Assembly: GCA_016709725.1 (NCBI GenBank)
Contig: JADJMG010000013.1
Coordinates: forward strand, 76,465-140,464
DNA length: 64,000 nucleotides
From: Bacteroidota bacterium
GTDB lineage: Bacteria > Bacteroidota > Bacteroidia > AKYH767-A > OLB10
Direction of reading: 5' to 3'
The notes under the pieces were generated by a model. It was not told where the DNA came from and ran no database searches. It saw nothing but the letters and a program-made list of their open reading frames with translations. This document shows positions 17,572-27,141 of the stretch, piece by piece. Position 1 is the first letter of the stretch; each line of letters begins with the position of its first letter. A program made the translations under genes and the position numbers.

Positions 17572-18279
17572 CTAGCTTATTTCAAGGAGATTTTTTATTG
17601 AATTGAGAGTTGAAATGTACTTAGTTATGAACTTTTCCTTCTCCTTTCGCTTGTATTGAAACACAAAGCGAGGATGCGGAAGAGGAATGATTTCATCAAA
17701 CCATTTCATTTGGTCATTTAACCCCTTGAAATACTTATAGTTTTGTCCCTCACCCAAACAAATTGCAATTTCAGTATATGCACCTATTCGTATTTGCAGG
17801 TTCATTTTATCTATAATATAAGGCTCAATCCGCTTTTGAAGGAGTTCTTTATCGTAATAATTTAAATTTTTACCATACATCATAAAGCCAAGCGGACAAA
17901 CAGCAGCAAGAAAAAAGTGTTGAGCAAAATTTTCAATACCTCCATACTTTTCAAACATTTCATGAATAAATTGAGAACTCAACTCTGGTTTCATTGGGAA
18001 TGGATGTTCGATTTTTGCGTCGTTCCATAGATTTACTGGATCGGTAAAGCTAATTCCAGTGATCCCCGATCCTAACCTACCTGGATTAATTCCGAAGAGA
18101 AAAATGCGCTTCTCATTTGAAGAATAATACTTTTTGTAATATTTATTCACAACCGTCTTCACCTTTTCATCCAAATAGGGATTCAAAACTTCAACACCGC
18201 GCGGACATTTGAAGTCAGCTTCTAGATTCAAAAGAAAGTCAATGGCTCGATTTCCGAATGTTGCTTTTTTATTCGACAT
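17572..18279 (-). CDS. SMUG2-type uracil-DNA glycosylase family protein
   Basis: A 235-residue protein of the uracil-DNA glycosylase superfamily, SMUG2/DUF4918 group. Motif 1 is FLFGINPGRLGSGITGISFTDP and the late motif is PLPHPRFV, the positions of the water-activating and leucine-loop motifs. Enzymes of this group remove deaminated bases during base-excision repair. The ATG at 18279 is preferred; the longer frame begins at a TTG. It heads the leftward operon that continues into hutI and is divergent from prmA. Confidence 0.82.
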   Translation of the reverse strand: MSNKKATFGNRAIDFLLNLEADFKCPRGVEVLNPYLDEKVKTVVNKYYKKYYSSNEKRIFLFGINPGRLGSGITGISFTDPVNLWNDAKIEHPFPMKPELSSQFIHEMFEKYGGIENFAQHFFLAAVCPLGFMMYGKNLNYYDKELLQKRIEPYIIDKMNLQIRIGAYTEIAICLGEGQNYKYFKGLNDQMKWFDEIIPLPHPRFVFQYKRKEKEKFITKYISTLNSIKNLLEIS

Positions 18280-18339
18280 GTTAATAAACAATCGTTAAAA
18301 TAATCATTCCTTAGCAGACAAAAATTTAATTTTAGGCAG

Positions 18340-19173
18340 ATGGAATATATTGAATTAGATGTCAAAATTAAGCCTTTAGATCCATTTAGGGAATATATGT
18401 CTTATCATCTAGCAGAAATGGGATTTGACATGTTTACCGAAACGGAGGAAGGATTGTTGGCTTACTCTCCTTCAGATGTTTACAATGAGGAATTAGTTAA
18501 TCAAATTATCGCTGATAGTATTGATTTAGGTTGTGAGGCAAGTTATTCTTCAAAAGTAATTCCATGGCAAAATTGGAATGAAGAATGGGAGAAAGCCTAT
18601 CAACCGGAAGTAATTGGTGAAAAAATTTATGTTAGGGCTGATTTCCATCCTGAGAATCCTGGATATCCTTTAGAAATAATTATCCAGCCGCGCATGGCAT
18701 TTGGAACAGGCCATCACCCAACCACATCACAGGTGATGGAAATGATGTTGAAGATGGATTTTAAAGGAAAAAAAATCATCGATATGGGGTCAGGTACTGG
18801 AATTCTTGCCATCCTAGCAATGAAATTAGGTGCCGAGAGTGCAATTGCTATCGATAATGATATGAATGCAGTAGAAAATTCAGTGGATAATGTCTTAAAG
18901 AATTCATGCAAAAATGTGGAAGTCTTCGAGGGAGAAGCGAGTGCGCTCAAAGGCTTGACCTGCGATATTTTTATAGCGAATATCAATCGAAATATTATTT
19001 TGAGTGATCTTTCGTTCTATAAAGAAACGATGGCAAAAAGAGGCGAATTAATTACCAGTGGCTATTATCTCCAAGACTTAGCAATCATTACCAAAAAAGC
19101 TACTGAATTAGGATTTGAATTTATCTCCAATACAGAGGACAATGATTGGTGCTGCGCGCGGTTTCGCTGCTAG
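18340..19173 (+). CDS. prmA: Ribosomal protein L11 methyltransferase (PrmA)
   Basis: PrmA trimethylates lysines of ribosomal protein L11 with S-adenosylmethionine. The 277-residue protein shows the substrate-binding IIQPRMAFGTGHHPTTSQVMEMM segment, the SAM motif IIDMGSGTGILAILAMKLGA, the acidic loop IAIDNDMNAV and a FIANINRNII motif IV. Length is normal for Bacteroidota. The stop TAG is itself part of an AGCTACTAGCTGC repeat that begins at the last codons, so the repeat abuts the coding sequence. Confidence 0.95.
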   Translation: MEYIELDVKIKPLDPFREYMSYHLAEMGFDMFTETEEGLLAYSPSDVYNEELVNQIIADSIDLGCEASYSSKVIPWQNWNEEWEKAYQPEVIGEKIYVRADFHPENPGYPLEIIIQPRMAFGTGHHPTTSQVMEMMLKMDFKGKKIIDMGSGTGILAILAMKLGAESAIAIDNDMNAVENSVDNVLKNSCKNVEVFEGEASALKGLTCDIFIANINRNIILSDLSFYKETMAKRGELITSGYYLQDLAIITKKATELGFEFISNTEDNDWCCARFRC

Positions 19174-19325
19174 CTACTAGCTGCTGGCTTCTTGCTGCTA
19201 TTTGCAAGAATTCAGACAGATCCGTTTATTACAAGTTGTTATCTATTGTCTAAAACCTGAAAAACAAAAGCTAAATACAAAAAGATAGAAATTAGAAGTT
19301 AGCAGCTTGAAGCTTGTAGCTATCG
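19167..19325. repeat. TAGCTACTAGCTGC repeats after prmA
   Basis: 19167-19202 is a run of GCTGCTAGCTACTAGCTGC-type units that includes the prmA stop codon. A second, inverted-looking cluster (GTTAGCAGCTTGAAGCTTGTAGC) lies at about 19296-19325. The family is rich in the palindromic core AGCT. It recurs at 12.95, 43.5 and 47.0 kb. Confidence 0.7.
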
Positions 19326-19380
19326 TAAATATTAATTTAATAGAAAGTAAACTTTTAGTAAAAAATCAAATCCACATATA

Positions 19381-20742
19381 ATGAAATTCAATAAAACCTA
19401 CTTCTTTTTTCTCATATTACTTCTAAACAGTTTCACTTCAATGGCCCAAGCACCGAAGTCATTTAGCTCGGAGCCTGAAGCATTTTTTAATGAATTGAAA
19501 GGATACATGGAGCTTACCAACAAGAAAGAGACGGAGAAGTTGATGGATAAATTTGAGTTGATGTGGATCAAGACTCCGAAATTTACAGGAGAGCAAATGC
19601 GTACCATTGTTGCAACAGCCAATGATATGTTGAAGAAAAGAATGAAGCCTTATCCTGATTTTAGTAATTATGTAATAGCCTTGATGGCGTTTAGTGAGTC
19701 GGGCAGAAACTTGGATATGTTTTTGAATTGGCATAATAGTTTGGACAAAGTTATTTCTGGCAGTACGAAACGATACAGTAATTATATTGAAGATGTCGCA
19801 GGACTATTTGCTTCAAATACGTTGTATGAGTCAAGTTCCACTAAATGGGTAGCAAGCACAGGCGATTTTTTGTTTGAATTTGATACCGTACCACGTATTA
19901 AATTTCCAAAAATGGATTTGACATGTTATGCCAAAGAAGATAGCAGTGTAATTTCAGGTGTTAGTGGTTATTACTATCCTTTGAGCAAGACATTTGTTGG
20001 CAAAGGCGGGAAATTATTTTGGACCAGAGCCGGATTAAATTCTGCAACCACCTATGCTGACATATTATCCGTGAGCGTTGATTTAACAAGTACAGAATGG
20101 GGAACGGATAGTGCAGTATTCTATAGTAAACAGTATTTTAAGGAACCTTTAAGAGGTAAAGTACTCGATAAAATTTTAGCCAATGTTTCTTCTGAAAAAG
20201 CAACCTATCCACGATTCAGTTCCTATGACTTAAATCTAGGTATTAAAGAAATTGTGAAGGATGCTGATTATGTAGGTGGATTTTCTCAACATGGGAGTAA
20301 AATGATTGGCTCAGGAACTAAAGAACAAAAGGCTTCCTTAACATTCAAAAGAGATAAAAAACTTTTTTTAGTGGTCTCTTCCATGAGTTTTGTGGTTCGC
20401 CCTGACCGAATTAGTTCCGACAATGCTTCCTTTGTTTGTTACCATGACCAAGATAGTATTTATCATCCATCGGTAGCAATGAAGTACATCAGTAAAGATC
20501 GTGAATTGAGTTTCATTCGAACTTCAGGTGTAGGCGTATCCATGCCATTTTTTAATTCATTTCATCAAATGGACATGTATGTAGATGCCATTTATTGGAA
20601 GATTGATGATCCCATCATGGAACTAAAAATGTTAAGTGGGCAAGGAGAAAGTAAAATGGTTTTAGAATCAGGTAATCTTTATACTGATGAGCGGTATCAA
20701 AATTCAAGGCATCTCCGATGTGAGCCCATTATTTACGATTAA
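19381..20742 (+). CDS. Giant secreted protein, N-terminal fragment (frameshifted)
   Basis: The N-terminal 450 residues of a protein of about 1,480 residues. A signal peptide (FLILLLNSFTSMAQ) is followed by a helical region and a beta-rich region with no domain that I can name. At the end, ESGNLYTDERY runs into noise, while the overlapping frame gives KIQGISDVSPLFTIKQY, so one extra base (or two missing) lies near 20698. Long uncharacterised proteins of this kind are widespread in Bacteroidota; gliding, surface or secretion roles are possible but not shown. Confidence 0.75.
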   Translation: MKFNKTYFFFLILLLNSFTSMAQAPKSFSSEPEAFFNELKGYMELTNKKETEKLMDKFELMWIKTPKFTGEQMRTIVATANDMLKKRMKPYPDFSNYVIALMAFSESGRNLDMFLNWHNSLDKVISGSTKRYSNYIEDVAGLFASNTLYESSSTKWVASTGDFLFEFDTVPRIKFPKMDLTCYAKEDSSVISGVSGYYYPLSKTFVGKGGKLFWTRAGLNSATTYADILSVSVDLTSTEWGTDSAVFYSKQYFKEPLRGKVLDKILANVSSEKATYPRFSSYDLNLGIKEIVKDADYVGGFSQHGSKMIGSGTKEQKASLTFKRDKKLFLVVSSMSFVVRPDRISSDNASFVCYHDQDSIYHPSVAMKYISKDRELSFIRTSGVGVSMPFFNSFHQMDMYVDAIYWKIDDPIMELKMLSGQGESKMVLESGNLYTDERYQNSRHLRCEPIIYD

Positions 20743-23700
20743 GCAATACGTCGAAAAAAATAGTAGAATCATTTATGTTCCCGACTTTGCTCGGTATTTA
20801 AGAGTGAGTGAACAACAAGCTAGATCCTTAATTATATTCTTAGCGAATAAGGGATTTTTGAGTTATGATTTTGAAACTGACGAATCCACTATCAACGAAA
20901 AGCTATATTACTACTTAGCCGCTAGGAGTAATAAAACAGACTACGATAAAATTGAAATCGAATCTGTCATTTCTGCACTTCCCAACGCAAAGTTGAACTT
21001 GATGAATTTTGAAATGGATTTGCAAGGTGTGGGAAGAATACTCTTAAGCGATTCGCAGCAAGTATGGATTGCACCTGTAGAACAACAAATGCGTTTGTTA
21101 AAGAATAGAGATTTTGAATTCAGTGGAAGAGTACATGCGGGAAGAAGTGATTTTTATGGTAAGAAATTTAAGTTCCTCTATGATCAATTTAGAATTGATT
21201 TAGCAAATGTAGATTCCATTCGACTAAAAGTTGCTTCTGAGACCGAAATGGATGAAAATGGAAATCCAAAATTAATTCCATTGAAAAGCACGCTGCAAAA
21301 TGTTACAGGGAAAATATATATTGATAGTTTAACCAATAAGTCGAGTCGTAAAAGTTATCCAGCCTACCCTATCTTCGTCAGCGACAAAGAAGCATTTGTT
21401 TACTATGATCATCCTTCCATTTATAATTCGGTATATAAACGCGATAATTTTTACTTTAAGATGGATCCTTTCACCATTGATTCACTCGATAATTTCTCAG
21501 CTGGCGGACTTAAATTCAAAGGGGATTTCGAATCGGGCGGCATCTTCCCTACCCTAGCTGAAACTGCAATTATTCGTCCCGATCATTCCTTTGGTTTTGA
21601 ACGGGAGAGTCCAGCAGAGGGATATGCCATGTACGGTGGAAAAGGTCGGTATTATAATCACATTGACCTAAGTTACGCTGGATTAATCGGAGAAGGAAAA
21701 GTAGAATTTTTAAGTTCTTTATCCGAATCAAAAGACATTGTATTTTTTCCGGATTCCACCAACATGGATAAAACGGCTTGGGATTTAAGAAAAGAAACCA
21801 TTGCAGGCGTAGGATTCCCTCAAGCAAATGGATCGGATACTTATGTCAATTGGCGACCCAAAGAAGACAAAATGTATGTCTTTAAGAAATCGTCGAATCT
21901 TGAAATTTATGATAAGAATGTAACCGTCAATGGAAATCTTGTTTTAGCATCCAAAGGATTAGGCGGAAATGGAGATTCCTATTTCCTAGAGTCGGAATTA
22001 AATTCGAAAGACTTTTATTTTAATCAAGATGCTTACGGAGCAGATACCTCGGATTTCAAGTTGAAGTCGGATGATGCTAATGTATTAGCCATCCAAACAA
22101 AAAATGTCAAATCGAAAATTGATTTAGTAAAACGATTTGGAGACTTCAACTCAAATGGAAAGGGTTCTTTCGTTAGTTTTCCTTTAAATCAATACATCTG
22201 TTACATTGAACAATTCAAATGGTTTATTGATAAGCAAGAAGTTGAATTTGGAGACTATTATAAAGAGAATACAAAACTCAACATTCAAGGATCTGATTTC
22301 GTATCGATCAATCCATACCAAGATTCATTGAGATGGAATGCAGGTGTAGCACGATACAGTCTGATTGATTATTTAATACAAGCAAGAAAGGTAAAGGAAA
22401 TTTTAGTGGCAGATGCTTCCATCCAACCAAACGACACCACGACCATTGTGATCGAAAGAAATGCAGTGATGCGGCCCTTGTCAGAAGCAAAAATAGTAGC
22501 CAATACAACAACGAAATTGCATCACATCAATGAAGCAGAAGTTAACATTTTAGGTCGTAAAAAATATACAGCAACTGGTAAGTATGCCTATACAGATCCT
22601 GCTGGAGCCAAACATTTAATTGCTTTGAAACAAATTGGAATCGATACTTCTTTACAAACTTATGCCAACGGTCTTATTCCTGACAGCGCACAATTTATGT
22701 TGAGTAGTAATATTCAATACAAAGGGGGAGTGAATATAGCCGCAGCCAATCCACTCTTAAATTTTGATGGATTTGCAAAAGTTAATCATTTATGTGAAGA
22801 AAAATTACCTGCTAATTGGTTTAGCTTTCGAAGTGATATTGATCCAAAAGGCGTCACCATTCCCATCAACGAACCTAAAAATGAAAACGGAGAAAAATTG
22901 GCGTTGGCAATTTCTCATGCTAGTGACAGTACTGGATTTTACTCTTCTTTCATCTCCCCAAAACAACGCAGCACGGATGTGGATTTGATTTCCGCTACTG
23001 GAGTATTGAGTTATGATGAAAAGGCTAAAGTGTACAAAGTAGCTTCCCCTGAAAAAATTATTTCGCCGGATGCTACCGGTAATATGGTTATGTTGAATGA
23101 TGCGAATTGCATGGTTTATGGTGAAGGTAGATTAAATCTTGCGTCCGCATTTGGACAATTCATTATGACTGTAATTGGAAACGTAAAAAACAATACCAAT
23201 AACGACAGCACTAATTTTGATGTTTTAATTGGTCTCGATTTTATGTTCAATAATGATGCATTAAAAAGCATGTCAGAACTCATTACAGGAAATCCAACCC
23301 TCAAGCCAACCGATGATACTCGAACAACTTGGGTAAGAGGAATGAAAGAATTAGTAGGAATTGAGAAAGCCGATAAGTTAATTTCAGAGTATAGTTTGTA
23401 TGGAGCTCCTAAAAAAATACCACAAGAACTGCAACAAACCCTATTCTTGTCCGATGTGAAAATGTATTGGGACATGCAAGCACAAGCATTTCGTTCTAGC
23501 GGTCCCATCGGAATAGGATTTATCGGTAAGGATGCCATTAGTCGACAGGTTAAAGGTTATTTTGAAATTCAACGAAAAAGAGGGAATGATGTATTTAATC
23601 TTTATTTAGAATCGGATAATGCAAGTTGGTGGTATTTCAATTATTCTAGAGGAATTATGCAATCCATTTCTTCCGATAACAAGTTTAACGATGCCATCAA

Positions 23701-23818
23701 TAATTTAAAACCAGAAAAAAGAGTGGCAAGTGCGAAAGGTGATACCCCAACTTATGAATACATGTTAAGTACCGATCGTAAGAAAGCAGAATTCATAAAA
23801 AAATTCCTTGGGCAGTAA
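20687..23818 (+). CDS. Giant secreted protein, C-terminal fragment (frameshifted)
   Basis: A 1,043-residue continuation of the previous entry. Visible features are a helix-rich stretch at the start (FARYLRVSEQQARSLIIFLANKGF, resembling a winged-helix-like segment) and then a very long beta-strand-rich region with repeated Asn/Asp turns, suggestive of an extracellular beta structure. There is no T9SS sorting domain and no obvious transmembrane anchor at the C-terminus (FIKKFLGQ). The first Met is not the true start. Function unknown. Confidence 0.75.
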   Translation: MSGIKIQGISDVSPLFTIKQYVEKNSRIIYVPDFARYLRVSEQQARSLIIFLANKGFLSYDFETDESTINEKLYYYLAARSNKTDYDKIEIESVISALPNAKLNLMNFEMDLQGVGRILLSDSQQVWIAPVEQQMRLLKNRDFEFSGRVHAGRSDFYGKKFKFLYDQFRIDLANVDSIRLKVASETEMDENGNPKLIPLKSTLQNVTGKIYIDSLTNKSSRKSYPAYPIFVSDKEAFVYYDHPSIYNSVYKRDNFYFKMDPFTIDSLDNFSAGGLKFKGDFESGGIFPTLAETAIIRPDHSFGFERESPAEGYAMYGGKGRYYNHIDLSYAGLIGEGKVEFLSSLSESKDIVFFPDSTNMDKTAWDLRKETIAGVGFPQANGSDTYVNWRPKEDKMYVFKKSSNLEIYDKNVTVNGNLVLASKGLGGNGDSYFLESELNSKDFYFNQDAYGADTSDFKLKSDDANVLAIQTKNVKSKIDLVKRFGDFNSNGKGSFVSFPLNQYICYIEQFKWFIDKQEVEFGDYYKENTKLNIQGSDFVSINPYQDSLRWNAGVARYSLIDYLIQARKVKEILVADASIQPNDTTTIVIERNAVMRPLSEAKIVANTTTKLHHINEAEVNILGRKKYTATGKYAYTDPAGAKHLIALKQIGIDTSLQTYANGLIPDSAQFMLSSNIQYKGGVNIAAANPLLNFDGFAKVNHLCEEKLPANWFSFRSDIDPKGVTIPINEPKNENGEKLALAISHASDSTGFYSSFISPKQRSTDVDLISATGVLSYDEKAKVYKVASPEKIISPDATGNMVMLNDANCMVYGEGRLNLASAFGQFIMTVIGNVKNNTNNDSTNFDVLIGLDFMFNNDALKSMSELITGNPTLKPTDDTRTTWVRGMKELVGIEKADKLISEYSLYGAPKKIPQELQQTLFLSDVKMYWDMQAQAFRSSGPIGIGFIGKDAISRQVKGYFEIQRKRGNDVFNLYLESDNASWWYFNYSRGIMQSISSDNKFNDAINNLKPEKRVASAKGDTPTYEYMLSTDRKKAEFIKKFLGQ

Positions 23819-23971
23819 GGCTTCTAGACCTGACTTCTAATTTACGGTTGCGATTAGTTAATAGCTTTTAGCTTGGCAACTAAACGAGTCAAATTATTGA
23901 TTTATAAACTTTTAAATTCTAAGTGTTCGTAAAGCGTGATTGTCTCGACCACCTTCTTAACATTAAATTGA

Positions 23972-23979
23972 TATATTTG
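23972..23979 (+). promoter_or_regulatory. TAnnTTTG -7 promoter element of plsY
   Basis: TATATTTG ends 7 bp before the plsY ATG, again predicting a very short or absent leader. No good -33 TTG is visible at the expected spacing. Confidence 0.45.
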
Positions 23980-23986
23980 GAGCGGT

Positions 23987-24628
23987 ATGATCAGTTTTAC
24001 AAATTTAAGTCTAGTGTTACTTGCATATATGATGGGTTCTATTCCATCTGCTGTCTGGATTGGAAAGTTGTTATACGGTGTAGATGTTAGAGATTATGGC
24101 AGTGGAAATGCTGGTGCAACAAATACCTTTAGAGTTCTTGGTAAAAGAGCTGGTTTACCAGTTTTAATTTTAGATATTTTAAAAGGTTTTGTAGCAGTAA
24201 AATTGGTTTGGCTCACCGCTAAATATTTACCTGACACTCAACAATTCGTAAATTTAGAATTGAGTTTGGGTTTAGCTGCTTTAATTGGACATATTTTTCC
24301 AGTCTTTGCTGGATTTAGAGGCGGAAAAGGGGTTGCCACACTACTTGGAATTTTGTGCGCAGTACATATTGGTGCTGCATTGATTTGCATTGGCGTATTT
24401 ATGGTCACTATTTTATTGACTCATTATGTTTCTTTGAGTTCTATGCTATCGGCTTTAACCTTTCCAATCTCAATTATGTTTATCTACCATGAAACGATAC
24501 CTGGTTTAAACATTTTTGCCATGTTTGTTTGTGTTTTGGTTTTAATCACTCATCAAAAAAATATTGAAAGGCTTTTAAGTGGAGATGAAGGAAAAATTGC
24601 ATTTCAGGCTGGAAGTAAGTTCAGTTGA
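23987..24628 (+). CDS. plsY: Glycerol-3-phosphate acyltransferase (PlsY)
   Basis: PlsY transfers acyl groups from acyl-phosphate to glycerol-3-phosphate, the first step of phospholipid synthesis, in the inner membrane. The 213-residue protein has five hydrophobic segments and the three conserved loops: GSIPSAVWIGKL (motif 1), DYGSGNAGATNTFRVLGKRAG, and GHIFPVFAGFRGGKGVAT (motif 2). Length fits the family. It is a monocistronic unit followed by an AT-rich gap. Confidence 0.97.
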   Translation: MISFTNLSLVLLAYMMGSIPSAVWIGKLLYGVDVRDYGSGNAGATNTFRVLGKRAGLPVLILDILKGFVAVKLVWLTAKYLPDTQQFVNLELSLGLAALIGHIFPVFAGFRGGKGVATLLGILCAVHIGAALICIGVFMVTILLTHYVSLSSMLSALTFPISIMFIYHETIPGLNIFAMFVCVLVLITHQKNIERLLSGDEGKIAFQAGSKFS

Positions 24629-24840
24629 TTTTTGTAAGATTTTGAAGCCTACACTACATTTATAAATCCATATCGTATTGATAATTAATAATTTATCAAT
24701 AAAAAGTATACATTTATCTGAATTTTCATTCGAATGATAAGCCAAGAATATGGTTAATAATAAACTTTGATTTCAAATTAAACTGTAACCGCTGCTCCTA
24801 TTAAGGCGTATATAAGGAGCGAAAAAAATTATAGCGGAAA

Positions 24841-26142
24841 ATGAAAAATATATTTGTAGCCTTAACCTTGATGTTCACATCGGTTTACATTTCTACGGAA
24901 GTTTCAATGGCGGGAGGACAATCCGAAAATTCAAGAGCGAAGACAGCCGAAAAATACTTTTTGGCTAAGCAGTACGAAAAAGCGTCGCCGCTTTACGCAC
25001 AGCTCGTGAGCAGTAATCCTAAAAATTATAAGTACAACTACTATTATGGTATTTGTCTTTTGATTGCAGGAAAGGATAAGAAGGAATCCATTCCTTATTT
25101 AGAGGTGGCCATTCAACATCCAAAAACGCCTGAAGATATTTATTACTATTTGGGTCGTGCCATGCATTTCACGTATCGCTTTAATGAAGCAAATCAATTG
25201 TTTGTTGAATTCAACAAAATTATTGGTGTGAAGAACGCAGGTCGCTGGGGAACCCCACAGTTAATGGAAATGTGCAATAATGGAAAACAATATTTAGATA
25301 CTACTAAACTTGCTGCCATCACGGAACGTACTGAAGCAGCCGCTTATGATTTCTATAATAAGTATGTTTTCAATAATCCGAATGGAAAGTTACTCAGCAT
25401 GCCTGATGAAATAATTAAATCGGCAAATGCTAGTAAGGACGATGGCCCTACTATCTTCTTGAGTGCTAACGGGCGTGTAATGTACTACAGTGCTACCAAT
25501 GATGAAACCTCAAGTCGAGATATATACCGAGTAGAAAAAGACGTAGATGGTAATTGGGGAAAACCAGAAGCTATAGACAAAATGGTGAATGGTTCACAAG
25601 ATGAATTATTCCCAACTTGTAATAGTGATGGTCGAATTTTATATTTCAGTTCACGTGGCCACAGCTCAACAGGTGGATTTGACTTATTTAAGACCTATTA
25701 TAATACAGTAACTAAAACTTGGACTCAACCTGAAAATATGGGAAGTCCATATAACTCTCCAGACGACGATTTTTGTTTTGTTGCATCTTCATTGGAGCAG
25801 AAAGCTTATTTCACTAGTCAAAGAGAAACAGGTCCCGGACTCTTTACGGTATATTCTATGCCCTATTCAAATACAGAAGAATTACCTGTGGCCATCAATG
25901 GAAAATTCAATTGTGTTGGACAACCGGATCTAAAAGCAGTTCATTTAATTATTACACGTAATGGCGATCAAACTATTGTGGCTGATTTAATGACGAATAC
26001 TTCCAATGGCTCCTATGCAGTAGAATTACCTGGACCAGGCACCTATTCTTTCCGTATAGAGCAACAGGATTTCAGCCGCATACTGAAGATATTCGTTTCG
26101 GTGAATTCAGCGATAATATTTATGTGCAAGATATTTTCTTAA
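24841..26142 (+). CDS. TPR/PD40 envelope protein, N-terminal fragment (frameshifted)
   Basis: A secreted or periplasmic protein with a signal peptide (residues 1-24), TPR-like helices (about 30-150), and WD40-like PD40 blades (GPTIFLSANGRVMYYSATN, LFPTCNSDGRILYFSSRGHSS, DDFCFVASSLEQKAYFTS). The tail runs off frame after FRIEQQ; inserting one G at AGGAT near 26068 gives GFQPHTEDIRFGEFSDNIY and joins the next entry, for a protein of about 625 residues. Such PD40 proteins in Bacteroidota are often OmpA-like; here a SPOR domain replaces the OmpA domain. A 6-bp GCTCCT/AGGAGC hairpin lies in the leader at 24794-24820. Confidence 0.82.
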   Translation: MKNIFVALTLMFTSVYISTEVSMAGGQSENSRAKTAEKYFLAKQYEKASPLYAQLVSSNPKNYKYNYYYGICLLIAGKDKKESIPYLEVAIQHPKTPEDIYYYLGRAMHFTYRFNEANQLFVEFNKIIGVKNAGRWGTPQLMEMCNNGKQYLDTTKLAAITERTEAAAYDFYNKYVFNNPNGKLLSMPDEIIKSANASKDDGPTIFLSANGRVMYYSATNDETSSRDIYRVEKDVDGNWGKPEAIDKMVNGSQDELFPTCNSDGRILYFSSRGHSSTGGFDLFKTYYNTVTKTWTQPENMGSPYNSPDDDFCFVASSLEQKAYFTSQRETGPGLFTVYSMPYSNTEELPVAINGKFNCVGQPDLKAVHLIITRNGDQTIVADLMTNTSNGSYAVELPGPGTYSFRIEQQDFSRILKIFVSVNSAIIFMCKIFS

Positions 26143-26723
26143 GTCGAAGTGTAAGTGGAATGGAAGATATGGCGATTGCGAATCGTCGATTAACTGAATC
26201 AGGCTATATTGATGAATCGTTGATGGCAGGTGTTGATGATGAAAATGATTTGTCTACTTCCGGCGTAAAATTCACGGAAGCACAAATGGCTGCCATGAAA
26301 GCAAGTGGTTATAGTCCGGAAATGATAGCTGAAGCAAAAGGAAATGCAAAAAATAAAAATGCAATTAACTCGAATACTTCCATGACCAATGTGACTGCCA
26401 TGAATAATGCCAACATGAATTCTGATATGAGTGGATTAGTTTTCAAAGTTCAAATAGGAGCCTTTAGAAAACATACTCGTGAAAAAGTTAAGAAAAGATT
26501 AGAGCGCAAAACTGATAAAACCATGTTGACGAGTTTCGATGACTTGTCGTGGTTACGATTCTTTATGGGTGGAGAAATTTCTTACGCTTCTGCAAAAAAT
26601 TTGAGAGATACCCTTAAACAAGCGGGTTTTGATGATGCCTTTATTGTAGCCTTTAAAAACAATAAGCCCATGAAATTGACGGATGCCATACAAGAAGTAG
26701 CTTCTTCGAACGAAAACGACTAA
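26124..26723 (+). CDS. TPR/PD40 envelope protein, C-terminal SPOR fragment
   Basis: The frame-shifted continuation of the TPR/PD40 protein. After an Asn/Met-rich linker it ends in a SPOR-like domain (VFKVQIGAFRKHTREKVKKR ... YASAKNLRDTLKQAGFDDAFIVAF), which in other bacteria binds denuded glycan strands of peptidoglycan. This suggests anchoring of the propeller to the cell wall. The coding similarity begins upstream of the first Met, at about 26068. Confidence 0.8.
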   Translation: MQDIFLSRSVSGMEDMAIANRRLTESGYIDESLMAGVDDENDLSTSGVKFTEAQMAAMKASGYSPEMIAEAKGNAKNKNAINSNTSMTNVTAMNNANMNSDMSGLVFKVQIGAFRKHTREKVKKRLERKTDKTMLTSFDDLSWLRFFMGGEISYASAKNLRDTLKQAGFDDAFIVAFKNNKPMKLTDAIQEVASSNEND

Positions 26724-26741
26724 TAATCAATTTATTAATAC

Positions 26742-26773
26742 AAAAAGCCTCGTGTTAACGGGGCTTTTTTTTT
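26742..26773 (+). terminator. Rho-independent terminator after the SPOR gene
   Basis: An A-run, then an AGCC-T-CG / CG-G-GGCT stem with a TGTTAA loop, then nine T. It lies 20 bp after the stop codon and before the clpS promoter. Confidence 0.85.
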
Positions 26774-26826
26774 AATGGTACAATAAGATTTTTGAAAATA
26801 ATGTTTACCCTCTTGTTCAATCTCTT

Positions 26827-26834
26827 TACCTTTG
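26827..26834 (+). promoter_or_regulatory. TAnnTTTG -7 promoter element of clpS
   Basis: TACCTTTG lies 18 bp upstream of the clpS ATG, directly after the preceding terminator, so it probably drives the clpS-M48 pair. Confidence 0.5.
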
Positions 26835-26852
26835 AAACATTCTATAAAAACC

Positions 26853-27134
26853 ATGAGCAATTACTACAGTCCCCAAGAACAAGAAGATCTTCTTCTGCAA
26901 GAGGAAGTTGTAAAAGAGAATCAAATTATTCTTTACAACGATGATGTAAATACTTTTGACTGGGTTATTGATAGCCTAGTATCTATTTGTAGCCATGATC
27001 GTGAACAAGCAGAGCAATGTTCTGTAATCATTCATCATCATGGAAAGTGTTCTGTTAAAATAGGAGAAATAGATCGACTTCGACCCATGTGCGAAGCTTT
27101 ACTAGATCGAGGTTTAAGTGCTACCATTGAATAA
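26853..27134 (+). CDS. clpS: ATP-dependent Clp protease adaptor ClpS
   Basis: ClpS delivers N-degron substrates to the ClpA or ClpC unfoldase. The 93-residue product has the typical flexible acidic N-terminus followed by the core motif IILYNDDVNTFDWVIDSLVSI, where the NDD and following helix form the N-end residue pocket, and a C-terminal RLRPMCEALLDRGLSATIE. The ATG at 26853 is chosen because the extra residues from a TTG overlap the -7 element. The M48 protease gene starts 7 bp after its stop. Confidence 0.95.
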   Translation: MSNYYSPQEQEDLLLQEEVVKENQIILYNDDVNTFDWVIDSLVSICSHDREQAEQCSVIIHHHGKCSVKIGEIDRLRPMCEALLDRGLSATIE

Positions 27135-27141
27135 ATTTATC

